Of a stretch of DNA of 64,000 bases, positions 42,948-56,459 are shown piece after piece (the first letter of the stretch is position 1; each line of letters opens with the position of its first letter). Under the pieces are notes generated by a model that had not been told where the DNA came from, ran no database searches, and saw nothing but the letters and a program-made list of their open reading frames with translations. The translations under genes were made by a program, and so were the position numbers. Origin of the DNA: Urechis unicinctus (taxonomy: Eukaryota; Annelida; Polychaeta; Xenopneusta; Urechidae); assembly GCA_034190875.2 (NCBI GenBank), contig CM067358.1:43475219-43539218 (forward strand), given 5' to 3'.

Positions 42948-44700
42948 TTATACACGATTTTTGCTCACCCTAAGTCGGATCCGACCCTTAAACGGGTTCG
43001 ACTTCTCCATGCTAGCATGTCCACAGGCCAGGATATCTACACCGTTCGCGGCTATCCACCTCTTTGAATCAAATGAAGAGAGTGACACATTGTTGACGTG
43101 CAGCCCATATATCTTATGACCTTCACTGTGTAGCATGTTCATTCCATGACGAAACTGCTTCCTGCTGAACAGAGACTCCATGTTCTGTGCGTGGCGTGGG
43201 TGTTTCTTAGTCATCTTTGGGCGCTGACCAACATACTCCTTGATGGGCACACCGGCACACTCATCTTTCATCTTTCCTATCACCTTTTTGTTTACGTTGT
43301 TCAACAAGGGATGGGAAGGATCATAGTTGCTGGTATCAAAGAGGTCACTATCTTCTTTTATGTCTGCATACACGTCAGCTGTGCGGATCTCCATAAGCAG
43401 CGAGTCTGTGTCTGTGTACAGCATATCTTGACATCATTGTGTTATAATAGTCGTACATCAGGGGCTTTGAGAGATCGAGTATGCACATGCCTACATACAC
43501 CAGACGTTTTAACACTAAGTGAGTCGTATGCATGTGAAGGGCGACCAGGTCATCATCGAATACATTATGTCGAGCATAGGCGGGACTGGCCTCTTCTACC
43601 GAGCGCACAATCTAGACGTCGAGTCGCCTTTGGAGATACTCCATAGTCTTACCAAACACGGAGTTGTTCATCAGCTTGTACAGGTCCTCAAAGTCACTAG
43701 TGGCAAGCTTACGCAGGTCTGTGTTCATGCCAATGTAAGGCTCAATCCAAGGGCTCAGATTGAATACAAGCGCGCAGTGTATCTTAGTAAGCCTCATTTC
43801 CAGAGATAGGTAGAGCTTGAGATTCCTATAGTGGACCACATACTTCTCTTTATTGCGCAGGTTGGGTACCAGCTTCTCAACTCCATTTTTGGTGCTCCTT
43901 AATGCACCTAGGACAACCATCCATTCTGCACAGACATTCGCTCTGGCGCTAGGGGATAATCATTGTGATCAGTATGTCACTCGGCAGGGTATTCCAGTTT
44001 CCGAGGTCGGCATTGTCAGGATGGTCCTGTATTTAAAGTACCTCTAGACGCTCAACCCACTCAAAACCCCCAGTAGGTAAAGATTCATCACCCATCCATA
44101 CAGGTTGTTAGCGTCAACGTACTGAATATAGCTCACTAGTTTAAGCCCTCAATATGCAACACTGGTGTTGGATGTTCTACACCTTTACGTTCCAGCAGGG
44201 TTAACAGCCCTGAATGTTATATTTCCATGGTCGCTGTGGGTCCATGGAAGACCTGATTCAATCGACCAAAGAAGGCAGTATGGGTGGTTTGTGTTTTTTA
44301 TGTTCAAGATTTTTCATGTTCTTAGCTGCCAGCTTACTCGTTAGCGATCTTTGAATGGCTGGTAGTTGGCAATATCAATCCACAGAGGTGTGACTGCCTC
44401 AAACTCCCAGCCAGAACTTTTATTGGTCCACTTCTCCAGCCGCTCTTGGAGATTAGCTGGAGCTCTGCTCCAGCGCAGCGTTAATATCTTCTGAAGAGAG
44501 AACCGCCTGTTGCTTATTACGCAATATAGGCTCAACATACTCAGTGCTGTCATCATCGGTGTGCTTCATAAGTCTTATTTAAAGGGCAAACTGACACTTG
44601 ATTCAGTTTAGCTCTTTCAGCTCATCAGTCAAAACTTAACGCATCTGCTAATGCACGTCTATTAAGAACACCACAAGGTCCGAGCCGAGGGGGGTGAACT
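42948..44700 (-). mobile_element. Polinton/Maverick DNA polymerase B fossil
   Basis: Minus-strand fragments of a protein-primed family B DNA polymerase are clear: the upstream GSGW/SSGWEFEAV-type region (around 44400), a DANNLYGW-like palm motif (around 44100), KLMNNSVFGKTME (around 43650) and the YTDTDSLL palm motif with the following C-terminal region (42950-43424). Such motifs are characteristic of the Polinton/Maverick polymerase. The copy is partial and has several breaks. No integrase, capsid or terminal repeats are recognised. It is better preserved than the fossil at 14450-15690, and both derive from the same or closely related element. Confidence 0.8.
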
Positions 44701-46060
44701 TAAACAGACAGCTCAGCCCCATATAAGGCAATCAGGGATCATTTCGTTATAACATTATTACGTTTTACGCAGACGTAAGTAATGCCATCTTCAGATTTAT
44801 GCCGCAAAGTTTACATGATGGAAAATTATCTTGACAAGTTTTTGACATTATTATTTGACTGGAAATATTCATGATCTACTGTGGAAATCTGTTTTATTCA
44901 GTTCCATCGATAACGGTGCCTCCCTAAAACCATGAACCACACGAATGTTAGCTGTAAATCATAACGGGCTCTGAATTTGCCTCGCTGTCGATATGTGTAC
45001 TTCCGCTTTGGTTACATAATGTAGATTTCATCAAATCTTCACTCATTCAAGATGTGGGCATTTTTGCGCACACATTTTTCCGACAAGCAAGAAGGGTTAT
45101 GTCCGACAACATAAATGGCGACAGCCGAAGTAAGGATCTATTTTCTGAGACCACAGCGCCGCGTAGGGACTGAAAGTCTGAAAACTTAAAACTTTTGGTT
45201 TCCAAGGTGCGGTTGCCGAGCAGCTTGCTAGGCAACCTCGTTCCAAATATGGGCTTAACAGTCTCTTTAAGAAGTGGCGAGGGGCCGTGAATTGTAAACA
45301 TGATCGTTTTAGGCTTTTGTACGTGCTCGTGTATTGTGAGTCATGTTTAATACATACTCTCATTTGTTTAATTGAAATCTTATAGCTGTAAAAACAAAGA
45401 AAGAAGCAGACTTTGACCCATGTTGACAGCCAAAACGACTAGACAGCAAGCGGGATTCAACCTTGTTGACAGCGCCCAGTTCTACAGGCATAAATACACC
45501 AGTTTGAAGGTGAGTTTGATCACCATTCCGACAATAAGTGTCCTGATCGTCGTTAATGTTTAACATTGCATTGACAGCTTGGGAGTGTTGTGTAGTAGAC
45601 GACCGATCAGTTATGTGTGCGTAATTGCTGCGGGACTGGCAATTTATGGCAAATTATGCGGAAATATTGAAGAACTATGGTGTATCATCATAAATAATGC
45701 GATTAGGAATGAAATGCTACATCTTGAAAAAAGATTATCGGCCTCAACATTTCAGATTAACTATATCTCACTGTTATTCCAACTATTGCTGCAATTACTG
45801 AGTTGTTTGTTTTTGTCTAGTATGTGAAAGAGAAGGCAATCTGTGATCAATTAGAAGCGAATGTTTCCATTCCCAGACGAATAATAGTTATCCCCAACCA
45901 ATCCTGGTGAGTACTGGGGATGTTGTTGCTTTTGATTTGAGTACATTTCCTATCTTTACTTGTCATTCATCCATACACATATTTATAATGGTTCACAACA
46001 AGATTATGGCATTTTTAATTTGGAAAACTTCTCAGATTCATATGCAGTTGAATTTCAAGA
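44700..46060. other. Intergenic, nothing recognised
   Basis: Short frames only, with no motif or paired splice sites recognised. Confidence 0.4.
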
Positions 46061-46064
46061 ATAC

Positions 46065-46180
46065 AAATAAAGTCAGTACCTCGTGCTCCTGTTCTGCCGG
46101 TAAGGGACTGTGCCAACATACATTCGTTGTGTTATACCGGCTGCAATATTTCCAGAAACTTGGGCACTTATACCTCCTTA
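46065..46180 (+). pseudogene. SWIM-type zinc finger fragment
   Basis: A frame reads VSTSCSCSAGKGLCQHTFVV then LYRLQYF, matching the SWIM zinc finger pattern CxC...CxH followed by a hydrophobic helix. In marine invertebrates such domains often sit in large repeat-associated or YqaJ-recombinase-linked genes. The frame extends only to about 45907-46236, with no other domain around it, so this looks like an isolated fragment. Confidence 0.5.
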
Positions 46181-46739
46181 TCATAGTCACCCATCATCTC
46201 CTAGTCGCTTCATTCTGTGGATACCCCTTTTTGTAGGCTGCATCGTACTTCTCTTTAAAAAGACTGTTCAGCCCCATATTTATAACGAGGTCGTCGCCAT
46301 TTGTGTTGTCGGAAATTACACATCCTGGGTCAGTGTATATACACATGAAAAACGGTTAACGGTTAAGCTATTGTTGTTCATTTTTGTTTTTTGGTTTTAA
46401 TAAACAAAGAACGAAAATACGAAATGATGCCCACAAGTATAATAAGTGAAGTTTTTGATGAAATCTCCATTTCGTAACCCAAGCAGAATTACACACAACA
46501 ATAGCGAAGTAATTGTACAGCGCGTAATGATTTACAGCTAACACTCGTGCGGTTCTTGGCTTCAGGGAGGTACCGTTATCGATAGAACGATACAACTGAC
46601 TCAAACAGATGTCTACTGTACATCACGTGTATTTCCAGTTAGATACAATATTGAAAATTAATGGAGCATAATTTTTGATCAAGTGAAATTTGCGTTCACC
46701 GCTGTAATGCGTTAACCAAATGATCTCTGAGTGCCCGAT

Positions 46740-47250
46740 ATGGGGCTGAACAACCTTATTATTCGTAACCGAGCAATGAGCCATTGTTGTTTACAAGCGG
46801 ATCCTCGTTCTGCCATCGCATTGGCGGATCCGAAGAACAGGCGAATGGACAGCTCACCGAGGGCGGACCTTACCAGCTGTCTGAGACGTGGTTAATTTCA
46901 CTCATGCGCTTTCCATGCAACCGAACCAGGCGGTATTGATCGCAGTGTTCAGATGGTGGGGTTACTTCCTGGCGGAGGGTGTGGGTTGCTGGCACTCACT
47001 GTTGCGAGCCCGGCGTTACGTCCTTCAGCAACCTTCACCGACCAGCCTCGCTATGAAGAATGGGTTGCCGGTGGACAGGTAGCCGTGTCTATCCAATAAC
47101 TTTCTTTGTTACTGCATAAACCTCTTGAAAGTTGGTGAATAATGCCCTCCATTACCTCACGGATTTGAATTCCGCCCAACAAAGAACCCCCACCAAGTCT
47201 AGCTGTTGCCACGCTTTTCCGCCTCCCTCACCTACTCTCAGCTATCAGAG
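46740..47250. other. GC-richer stretch upstream of AS3MT, no gene seen
   Basis: Contains an open frame at 46888-47082 without recognisable motifs. Its position suggests 5' flank of AS3MT. Confidence 0.35.
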
Positions 47251-47429
47251 GGTTTGGTTGAAAGGTACATAACTGACTGATAACGGTTATGTTACATCAC
47301 AGTGCCGTATATAACAGCATGCGTCAGCACTTTAGTTAAGAGTCGAATATCGTCAGATCTGTTCAACAATTTACTGATTTGGATTTCGCTAACGGTTTGA
47401 ACAGTTGAAGCGCAGTATCTCTGCTCACG

Positions 47430-50400
47430 ATGGAAAACACAAATGGCGGCCAAACAGCAGGCAGTCCATCCAATGGCTCCTGTTGTTCTCAGAAAGTCAG
47501 TAACGGAGAAAATGGGAAAGTGATAAGTGAGGAACAAGAGACTGACGGCGAAAACACATGGGCTGATGTGCGCCAATACTACGGTAAACGGATCAAGACA
47601 ACGGATGATTTACTGACCACTGTGTGTACTGTGGGGAGAGGAGGAATGCCCAGCTATCTCAAAGAGGCCATGGCGTTAATTCATCCAGACATTCAAGCAA
47701 AGTAACTATAATTTCCTTTTTGGCATGCAAGCATAATCTAGGTAGCAGAAGTCAGCAGGGTTTTAGCCAGGATTTTCAACCTACCCGTCCACACCCCAAC
47801 CTGCCCGACCTCATCCCACCAAAGCGCCCCCTCCCCCTACCAACCCGGAAAGCCATTTAACCGTCGGCCAGTAACGGCTCGAAATTAAAGGCCGTGTCCA
47901 GTCAGCAATTGGTTTGAGAGTGCTTTTATGCGTGCTATCAAAAATGCTCGTTTGGACAGGGGCTTAGTCCGAATCTTCATCGGCCATGCGGGCCAGTGAC
48001 CTAAAAATTCTATCCGCCCTACAAATTTTATACCGGCCCTACTTTTTCAGTTATAGATACAGTGATCTCTGAGCGTTTTCATCCTATCCAAATATGCGTT
48101 TCTTAGACAACGGCGGACTAGTAACGTAAATAAGACGTTACATAGACAACTTCAGAAATTGCGTACTGTTAAAAAATCGCATGCCATTATATGGGCTTGC
48201 TTACCGACGACGTTGAAGACAACTCGCAAGAAACGCGAAACGAAAACATGCCAACTTGTGCACGCATGACGTTACGCATGTCGTGGTGGTGGTGGGCCTG
48301 TCGTCCAATGCAATAGAGCGCACGGCGATCACAAAAGCGCGGGAGAAAAGTCGCCAAGAAAAAAAAAACTAGGTACGCGCGCATGTGTGATGTTACGTTT
48401 TTCCGTCGCGTCATACACAGTAGATAAGCCAGTCACTCAAACATATTACTAGCGCAAGAATAGTTGACTTGTCAACTTTCGATGTTGCATGAATTTTGCT
48501 TTGTTGCGGTTATTATCATTCTACATAATCATTGCAAATGCCTCTGAATGCGTTGACCCTGCTTTTCTGCATAACATATGATCCCGGTAAGTGCATAACC
48601 TAGCATTTATCTCAATTCTTATTAATACCAGTCACAGATGACACTTGGTAAATCGAATTAATGAATTCAAATGTAAATGCATTTACGCGATGGAAAAGCG
48701 GTATTTATAAAATTTGTCAACAGACAGGAAATGGGGAGCCTGGTTGACTTGTTGTTGCCAAGCAACCGTTCAATCCAGGTCACTGACGCATGATGTATAG
48801 ACCAGTTCGGAGTTCCGACTGCGCATGCGCCGATGTCTGTCTGCCGGACGATGGGTAGACGATTAATGAACTTCCGTGTACTGTAAATAGCCTAACCGGA
48901 TAAAATAGCGTTTGAACTAGAAAAAAGTATCGTTTTAGGTGGCAAATGTCGGGGCGGATGGTTTTGTTAGGAAGAAGAACATGCTCTCAATTCGGGAGTT
49001 CGCGTAGTCGCGCACGCCGCCCTGGTGAGGTTTGTGAAACAAACTTCTGTTGACTTCCGGTTTCTGCTTCTGCTAAAAAAAAATAACAACATATAAGCAA
49101 ATGCAACTAAGAACAATAAAATTCTGATTCTCTTCCATATTGACGAAGTGTTTATACCTTGAACCACACGACTAACGCACAATTTCTACTCAGGTTCTAC
49201 GTTGAACCCTTTCATCTTTACTCGCATTACTCAGCGAGCCGATCTGTCAGAAAGCAGACAGCTGGGTTGTGAGAACGAGCGCGTCAAACCGGAGATCAAC
49301 AAATGTTTATCTAATGGGAGCGCTAGAAAGATCTAAGTTATTGATTTAATTGCTCATGAAGGAATTCACCTTCCTGCATGTGATAAATTTGGCGTTAGTG
49401 AAAATAATACTGTACACTGTTGCGTTCTCATGCTGTTACAACAAAGTGTGTGAATCACGCCTAAACTGCCCATGGTGCATCATTCTATTCGTGATAACTA
49501 AACGCAGGGCTTCTTTCCGAAGTCAAACCGAGTCACTTTCACCGCCAATAGCAAATTAAAGCGGAAGTAAACACGCTGGAAAGGCACGAAATTTCATGAC
49601 TTGTACAGCAAAACACAATCATCCACGTCGAATACACAACAAGTTTTCCCAAATTGACCTTTGACCCGAGGCCGGAAGTGGCCGACAAAGCCGCGCTCGC
49701 TTGACTTCGAACTGGTCTATTGAAAAGTGTGGTGCTGCCATTAGATAGCTTGGGAGGCATTGAGGTGGGCTGTTGTCTTAATTTGTTGAACGTTTGAACC
49801 ACAAAATTGAATACCGACTGCAGCCAGCTGATAACTGATCTATGTATAAAGTTTTCGCCAACAATCGAGGCACGTTACTTATGTAACGTTTTCTGTGAGC
49901 TCATGTATGCCTTCGGTTTTTTTAACACTTTACTTTTTGTTTATAAACCATGGGTCAATAAATGTAATGACATAAAACATGAGAGTTTACAGCCGGGAAG
50001 TTTTCTTGTCATATTTACATGTCGGGTTTATGGTTCAAGCGGCGCTTAATCACGCGAGCCCCGCTGCTGTTGTATTGAACCTGGGCGCGAGGTGTATGCG
50101 CGGAAATAAATCTACCCGCCAGTCAGGGCGGCTAGTTGTGCTTGCATAATTTCGAACCCTGCAATGTATTATGCAAATGTTTAACCCCGTCGTACGTCGT
50201 AAGCAGGATTAAAGTGTCTGACAAATATCAAAATCTGATCAGCTGATTTCGGATTAGTGTTGCAGTAACAACTTCGCGCGCTTGCACGGTCGAGCGTGTG
50301 ATTCTCGGCGCGTAACACAGGGACCAGGATTGCATTTGCATTGTCAACGATCGGTGGGAAATCCCGGGATAAAATCGCGACATACCAGGCAAAAATATAT

Positions 50401-53400
50401 TAAACCCGCTGTACAGATGCAGAATAATCAAAAATTAACCCTATCGTACAAAAACGCCCCCCAAAAACCTGTCGTACAGATTGCAGATGAAAAACATACC
50501 CCGTCGTTCAAGTACCAATTGTCAGTGATTTTTACGCAAACCAGATTAGCGTTGAAATTAACCTGAAGATAAGTAAACTCATTCGTTTCTAAAAAGGTAT
50601 GTTTCATTTTTTAGACAATTAATAATTAAGTTGATGAGGATTCAAATTTCTTGGAATTGTCAGTTTATGAGCCAAAATTGACAGGATGACACGAAAATCG
50701 ACATTGTTTGACCTCAAGCAACAGCCGCGTTAGCGATCTTGAGTCGGCCGCGTGAAGGCATGCTATGCTCTCTCCCGGCGCGGGCATGACAAAATCGAAC
50801 ATTTTAAAGTTTAAAGTGCTACAAAAGAGTTCGAATCGATTCGAAAATAAACTTGACCAAAGTGTTCCACTATACTTGGATTACACCCGTATATAGATGG
50901 ATGTAGGGGTTAGCTTGAAAGATTAACGAAAATCGACTTTTGCTAACAACGCACGATCAGCGGTGGTTGCAAGCGTGCGTAGCCGTGTTGAGTCAAGGCA
51001 AGTGACCCTGATATTGAAATTCGCATGCGACGATTGGACTCTCATCTTTGATGTATCAAAACGGTTCCATTTTATCTAAAATAAATGCCAGTGAGATTTG
51101 TTGAATACTTAAATTTGTCAAAAGTGTGCACCTATGTGTACCGAGTCACAAGCGCGGCCGCCTGCGGTGAGGTTTTGCTGACAATAAAACCCATCGTACA
51201 AGGGAAAATTCCAGCCGTCCAAACCACCACTGGCGGGAGCACTGCCCACAAACACCCCGTCGCGCGGCACATGTTAATACCCCTATAACTTAAGTGCCTT
51301 ATGTCTTGTATACCCCTGGACGGGTGGACCACGCGCATATATGCTTTAACTTGCCGTTGGACGGTCTTTAATGACCGTCCAAATCAATTTCTAAGACCCT
51401 TATTTTATGTAAGTTTCTTATAATGAGCACATTTCTTTATTGTAAGTTTCATTAAACATTAACAAATCAGCTTTTGTTGAATAATAAAGAAACAATTTGT
51501 TTAATTAAACTTAACACAGACTGCATCGTGAGTCGTGAAGGTGCCATGATAACATTGGATGAAGATTAAAACCGCTGGTCTCACCCGAAATATTAAAAAC
51601 CTGACTGCATTTATTGGTTCAAGTAAATATTTGTTATGAGCAGCATCATTATTTATAAAAAAAATTATAAATAGAATCACCTTTGGAAGCGCTGATTACT
51701 GTCTCAAATAAATTTTAAAGTTGCGAAGCGCTAATTTCAGCGTCCATTTCGTTCAGAAATAGCACACTGTGAAATACTGTTGCTTAGCAGCAATAATTTA
51801 ACAAAAATTCCACAAGCTGTTTTTGTTGACGTTTGTTGAAATTTTTTTCGACAAAAAATTAAACTTACAATAAAGAAATACACTCATTGTCAATAAAGCA
51901 TATAAAACCGAAATCAGTTGTGTTCGGGCAATTGAAACCATAGTTTATTTAATGCATATTCACAAACATTTGTACGACAGGTGACCTGATGGCCATATCC
52001 ATCCAAAAATGGCGTCCATTCCTATCTCTGGTTGGCTAATGGTTGCCCTGACTTTCCCTGCAGATCAATGATGGTTGATCGCTTAGCTAACCACAATAAC
52101 ATATGGAGAGAAATAATATCGTTGAATGATTGATCCTTTTTGCACTTGCCTGCATTTGACAACGTCGTTTATGCAGAATATTTCATTTCCTTTTGTAGAT
52201 ATTATGGTTGTGGGCTCATTGCACCAACTGCTCTTGACAGCTGCAAGATCCTTGACCTTGGTAGTGGGGCTGGCATGGATTGCTTTATTCTCAGTAAGCT
52301 GGTCGGACCTACTGGTCACGTGACTGGTCTCGATATGACGGACGAACAGGTTCGTAGACTCAATTCATCGCTACATAGCATCAACGGAAATGATCTCCGA
52401 TATCACGTTTGACAGCCAAATGTAATGTGAGTTCAGATTTGTAGCTTATGCTCACCACCAACCCATGTATTAATTAGTCGCATTTGGGTCGTATCAGCTT
52501 GATGTAGCCAGGGAATACACGGATCATCACACCAAGGCGTTTGGATACGAGGCAGCTAATGTCGACTTTGTCAAGGGCTTTATTGAACAGCTAACGGCAG
52601 CTGGACTTAAGGAGTCTACATTCGACATTATCATGTACGTGGCCCATCGCAAAGTGATGCATTCTCTCCAATCTCACATAGAAGAACATTGCTTTGCTAC
52701 AGTTAACATTAAATATTAACATAAAATCGTTGCATTACTGTCTTTTTCTGAGAAAGGCAATGATATAGATTCTTGTGTTCGGTTTCAGCTCGAACTGTGT
52801 TGTGAATTTATCTCCTGACAAGAAGCAAGTTCTTCAAGAGGCATACAAAGTACTCAAAGTAAGAACATTCGTAGACACTGGCATAGTTTATCGATGTAAA
52901 AGCTGTTTTTATCGATATTCCTCAGCGACATGTTGTATGATAAGAGTCGGCAGATGAGTTTCGAAAATACTAGAATGAATAAAATGGGATTGTGATCTGT
53001 GAACTACTTGGATGTGCAAAACAGCATGGTGGCGAGTTGTACTTTAGCGATGTGTACGCTGACAAGGACTTGCCTCAACACATACGGCAACATAAAGACC
53101 TCTGGGGTAGGCAAAACACATGATATGTACAATGTATGATATGAGATAAGGTGTCTCATTACCAAGCTTTAGTATGATTGTGTTAACTTCATTGTCATAC
53201 TGAATATACACCAATTCCTATTAATGGTGCTGATAGGCAGGAAATATTGCATTGCTTGGGTTCGGTAAACGATGACGTCAGCAGTATCTGCTTCAGGTGA
53301 GTGTATCGCTGGAGCCTTGAGTTGGGAGGAGCTGCATTCTTTCTCAAAAGAAGTTGGTTTCTCTGCACCTAGACTCGTCACAGCCAGCAAATTTGTCTTC

Positions 53401-54369
53401 AAGAAGGACCACCTTACGGATCTCTTGGGTAAGTTCTACCAGTTCTCATCTAAAATATAAATGTTATCACAGCATTAATCTGTTCCTTTGAAGAAATAAA
53501 TAATCATCTAAATAATCATTTCATTGACCTTAAATAATTGTACTTAAAACGAGAATTAGACAACAATATATTGAACATCATTCTGAGATTTGCAATCAAT
53601 ATCCACCACAATTAAAGGCTCTGTTGTGATTCAGAGGGGTACAAGTTTGTCTCGGCAACCTACCGGTTATTCAAACTACCTTCTGATGCTGTTAAATCAG
53701 CAAGCTCGGCGGTGTACAATGGCAAGATTCCTCACCAAGCGAATGAGATGGAATTTGACCACAAATACAAATTCAAGGTATTTGATAACCTCTGTGAAAT
53801 ATTCATTGGCTGCTAGCTCAAGCAAAGGCTTATTCTATAATCCAGCAGGTCATTGATATTAATTATCTTAAAGCTGTTTTGTCCCTCTTTTGTTTGTAGT
53901 CCAAGACTATGAATCTTGGCACAGTATAATCTAGTATTACCTCTAGAATCACGTCAATTTTAATGAATAGACCGTGGTCCAACATTGGTTTGCTACTTTT
54001 TGCTGTGCATTGTTGACTTATGTTCCTTTGAAGACTGACGAGAGGCGAACCGTGGACGGGGAGCTGGCCGCTATTCTCTCACATTCCCGCTTCCAGGACT
54101 ACTTCAAGATCGAACCCACCACGGAGAAAGCTCCCTGTTGCCTGAAGGTGCCTTATACTAAGTTCATCAATCGAATTGAAAGCCAAAACTGGTTACAATC
54201 GTAGCTTTTTGGTCATTTCCATTTGATGCGATGTTGAAAACTATTGTTAGTTTGTTGTTTGTTAATACCCAAGGACGTGGTTCACAGACTGAGTTTCATG
54301 GTTTTGCAGAAAGACCCGTTCGTGTACGCGGACGAGAACGACACATCAGGGGGCGGCTGCTGTGCATAG
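47430..54369 (+). CDS. AS3MT: Arsenite methyltransferase
   Basis: SAM-dependent enzyme that methylates trivalent arsenic, a cytosolic detoxification step. Exons: 1 47430-47701, 2 52199-52349, 3 52498-52634, 4 52789-52858, 5 53025-53106, 6 53297-53428, 7 53635-53777, 8 54034-54147, 9 54310-54369. All introns are GT-AG and phases agree, giving 386 aa (human AS3MT is 375). The SAM-binding motif ILDLGSGAG lies at residues 108-116. The four cysteines known to matter in the family are present: C66 (TTVCTVG), C95 (YYGCGL), C190 (SNCVVNL) and C240 (GECIAGALSW). A cysteine pair closes the protein (GGGCCA). The start is the first ATG; the N-terminus before ADVRQYYGK is about 40 residues of low-complexity sequence with a CC pair and varies in the family. 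Intron 1 is 4.5 kb and full of repeats; the others are short. The gene looks intact. Confidence 0.93.
47930..50170 (+). repeat. Repeat block R2 in AS3MT intron 1
   Basis: Second copy of the block at 840-1780, in the same orientation, interrupted by the element at 48800-49717. Confidence 0.7.
48800..49717. mobile_element. Tc1/mariner-like MITE with TA target duplication
   Basis: Terminal inverted repeats GACCAGTTCGGAGT and, inverted, GACCAGTTCGAAGT are each flanked by TA. The R2 copy at 1290-1330 shows the site without the insert (CATGTTGTATTTAG, then CTGCCATTAGATAG). TA duplication fits the Tc1/mariner superfamily. No transposase frame is seen in the 918 bp. Confidence 0.65.
50170..50520 (+). 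repeat. CGTCGTACA-type repeat remnant
   Basis: Scattered CCCCGTCGTACGTCG, CCTATCGTACAAAAACGCCC and ATACCCCGTCGTTCAAG motifs match the interior of the poly-G/C-ended element at 11684-12003, without homopolymer ends. Confidence 0.5.
51180..51300 (+). repeat. Poly-G/C-ended element remnant
   Basis: CCCATCGTACAAGGG, CACCCCGTCGCGCGGCACAT and CTATAACTTAAGTGC reproduce the right end of the element at 11684-12003, but the terminal poly-C is missing. Confidence 0.6.
51422..51888. mobile_element. MITE with 28-bp terminal inverted repeats
   Basis: The ends carry inverted TTTCTTTATTGTAAGTTT, extended outward by AATGAG with three mismatches. The interior is AT-rich and non-coding. A convincing target duplication is not visible, so the superfamily is open. 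Confidence 0.6.
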
Positions 54370-54716
54370 CGTGAACCATCTTCCATCGGCTGAACTGCCA
54401 TAACTTAGTTTCCAACAATCCTCCAGCATCCGGTGAACTCCAGAGGGTTCCACTTTCCCTGTAATGTGAAATGCTCCTTTAGTGCTTGATTTCATTTAAT
54501 GGATTTCGATTTACATCATAGAGAATGTATAACTGACTCATTTGTTTACATGGCAATGTCAGTGTTTGACTGCCGTAGGGATTATTTTCATACAGTGACA
54601 CGGTTCGGCTGTCATAGCATAGCCTCGATCACGAAAATTGCTCATTTGATTATCAACAGGTACCATGGTATTCTGTGGCCATGGTGCAGTCACAAAGACA
54701 TTGTTACAAAATAGCT

Positions 54717-54722
54717 AATAAA
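54717..54722 (+). terminator. Polyadenylation signal of AS3MT
   Basis: AATAAA, about 350 bp after the stop codon and the first good match downstream. Confidence 0.45.
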
Positions 54723-54984
54723 TGAAAGAACACTGCCTATTAATTTTTATTTTTCGATAATCCTTGACTTGATATGATGGTAAACTGTCAGGCCCATGGA
54801 GGTTTACCACGCCTTCAAAAATAACAGACATGGAAGCTTTAAACTATGTTGATAAATAATCCGTGCGTCAGGAAAAATTGACCACATGGGATGACAAGAT
54901 TTAAAGTCGACCTCTGTTACAGCAAACAATGTATTCGGCATTGCTATAAGCTAGTCATCGGGTAGCTCCTGTCGAACGGTAACA

Positions 54985-55021
54985 TGAATTTATACGTCTA
55001 CTCAGACGTCTTGTAGGGCTA
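54985..55021 (+). mobile_element. Helitron-like 3' terminus
   Basis: Hairpin ACGTCT-ACTC-AGACGT, then CTTGTAGGG and CTAG, followed by T. GCTAGTCATCGGG occurs both 66 bp upstream and directly at this end, so the insert may be very short. Confidence 0.4.
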
Positions 55022-55194
55022 GTCATCGGGGTCATACATGACGCATGCTGCGTGAACCACAGTCGGAAGGTTAAATGGGCCCTCTGAGCATGGCTTTAAG
55101 CTCTTTGGTAATATCGTTTATGTGTTTACTAGAACAAAAACACGAACAAATCCGTTCCTAGAAAAGATGTGACTTATATTATTGACCTTCAATA

Positions 55195-56455
55195 GCTTTT
55201 TTCACGTAGCCGACTTTCCTACCGTAGACGACTTAGTTAAATTCGCAGTCGACTAAAGCGTTTCACAAACCATTTCGTATCGACTTAAGGGACTATGCTT
55301 AGCTATCTACGTACGTTTCCAGGGCATTAACCGGGGAAATCCTCGATTTGTTATCGTCTGTAAGCGGCACTGTAAGTTGATGATGAAATTGTTAGGCGAG
55401 TAGAATTGTTCGGTTACCCCTGTTATATTCTCCAAATGCGTGGCCAATCAATACAAGGTATGGCTGTTGATGAAGGCACGTGTCACCCTCGTTTTATCGA
55501 AGCTCGGTGTACATGATATGCGTATGTTTTCTTGTTGAAAACATCACCACTAGACGCTTACGATGAATACATCATAGGCTAGACCGCTATCAGCTTTGGT
55601 TGGTTGTGTTTTTCGTCAAGTCTCAATCATATCCGCCAGCGCAAAAACTTCGCACTGCCGGCCACCAGGTCAACACGTTGCTCCGCGCGTGTCACCAACA
55701 CGTTTGAAACGTCACAGAGATCTATTACTTAGTTTGTAAAACGATCAGCGGTCGTAGGGGAGGGCACTCAAAAGCAATCATAAAAAACTTATTATTTTAT
55801 AAACCCTATAGACTATAATTGATACAAATGGAACCAAGTTCAATAACCTGAAGCAATTGGATGTGCTGGAGATATGTTCACTGACCCAATGTCATCGTTT
55901 ATCGTCTATAACTTCGGCCGTTTTTAGCTCCGCGGATGTCTGCACTAACAGCGTCTACTGTGTGCCTTATTTGCAGCCCAACAGAACAACGTCAGGTTTT
56001 ATTACCTTGTTCTAGAGGAAGTGCAGCAGCATTTCCCAAACTTGGTTCGCAAAAGCTACTTATTCGGTCTATTCTCGACACATAGCGCTCATAAATAACA
56101 GTATTTTACAAACACCATCAATATAGTCAGGGCACGTATTGGACTCGACGATATCAAATCCAACGGTAGCAGGGAATCAATCGGCGGAGTTTGTTCTACA
56201 GCTAGTCTGCGTCCCAGACTCCAGGGGTTTTGCTCCAGCCGAATTTTGATGATTTTTGGTGAAATGTACATTTAAAAAAGATTTTACATTTAGACTTAGC
56301 CGGTTACGACTAAGCTTAGCCACCTCCGTAGCAGACCAAGCTTAATCGACTACGCATAGTCGTCCATGGTGTTCGTGAAACGCAATTTAGTTTCATAGTC
56401 GGCTAACTATAGTAGGCTAAGCATGATATTCGACCAAGAGATGTACGTGAAATAG
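55195..56455. mobile_element. Possible foldback element
   Basis: Left end TTTCACGTAGCCGACTTTCC and right end, inverted, TTTCACGTACATCTCTTGG share an 8-9 bp terminus. Both sub-ends are rich in GTCGACTAAG/CTTAGCC-type motifs and GTTTCAC is found near both. It also contains an isolated hAT-like end at 56203-56235. No coding region is seen. Confidence 0.35.
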
Positions 56456-56459
56456 GCCA

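Noticed and set aside
43146-43646. Plus-strand frame of 166 residues
   Set aside because: It is the opposite strand of the Polinton polymerase fossil, which explains its openness.
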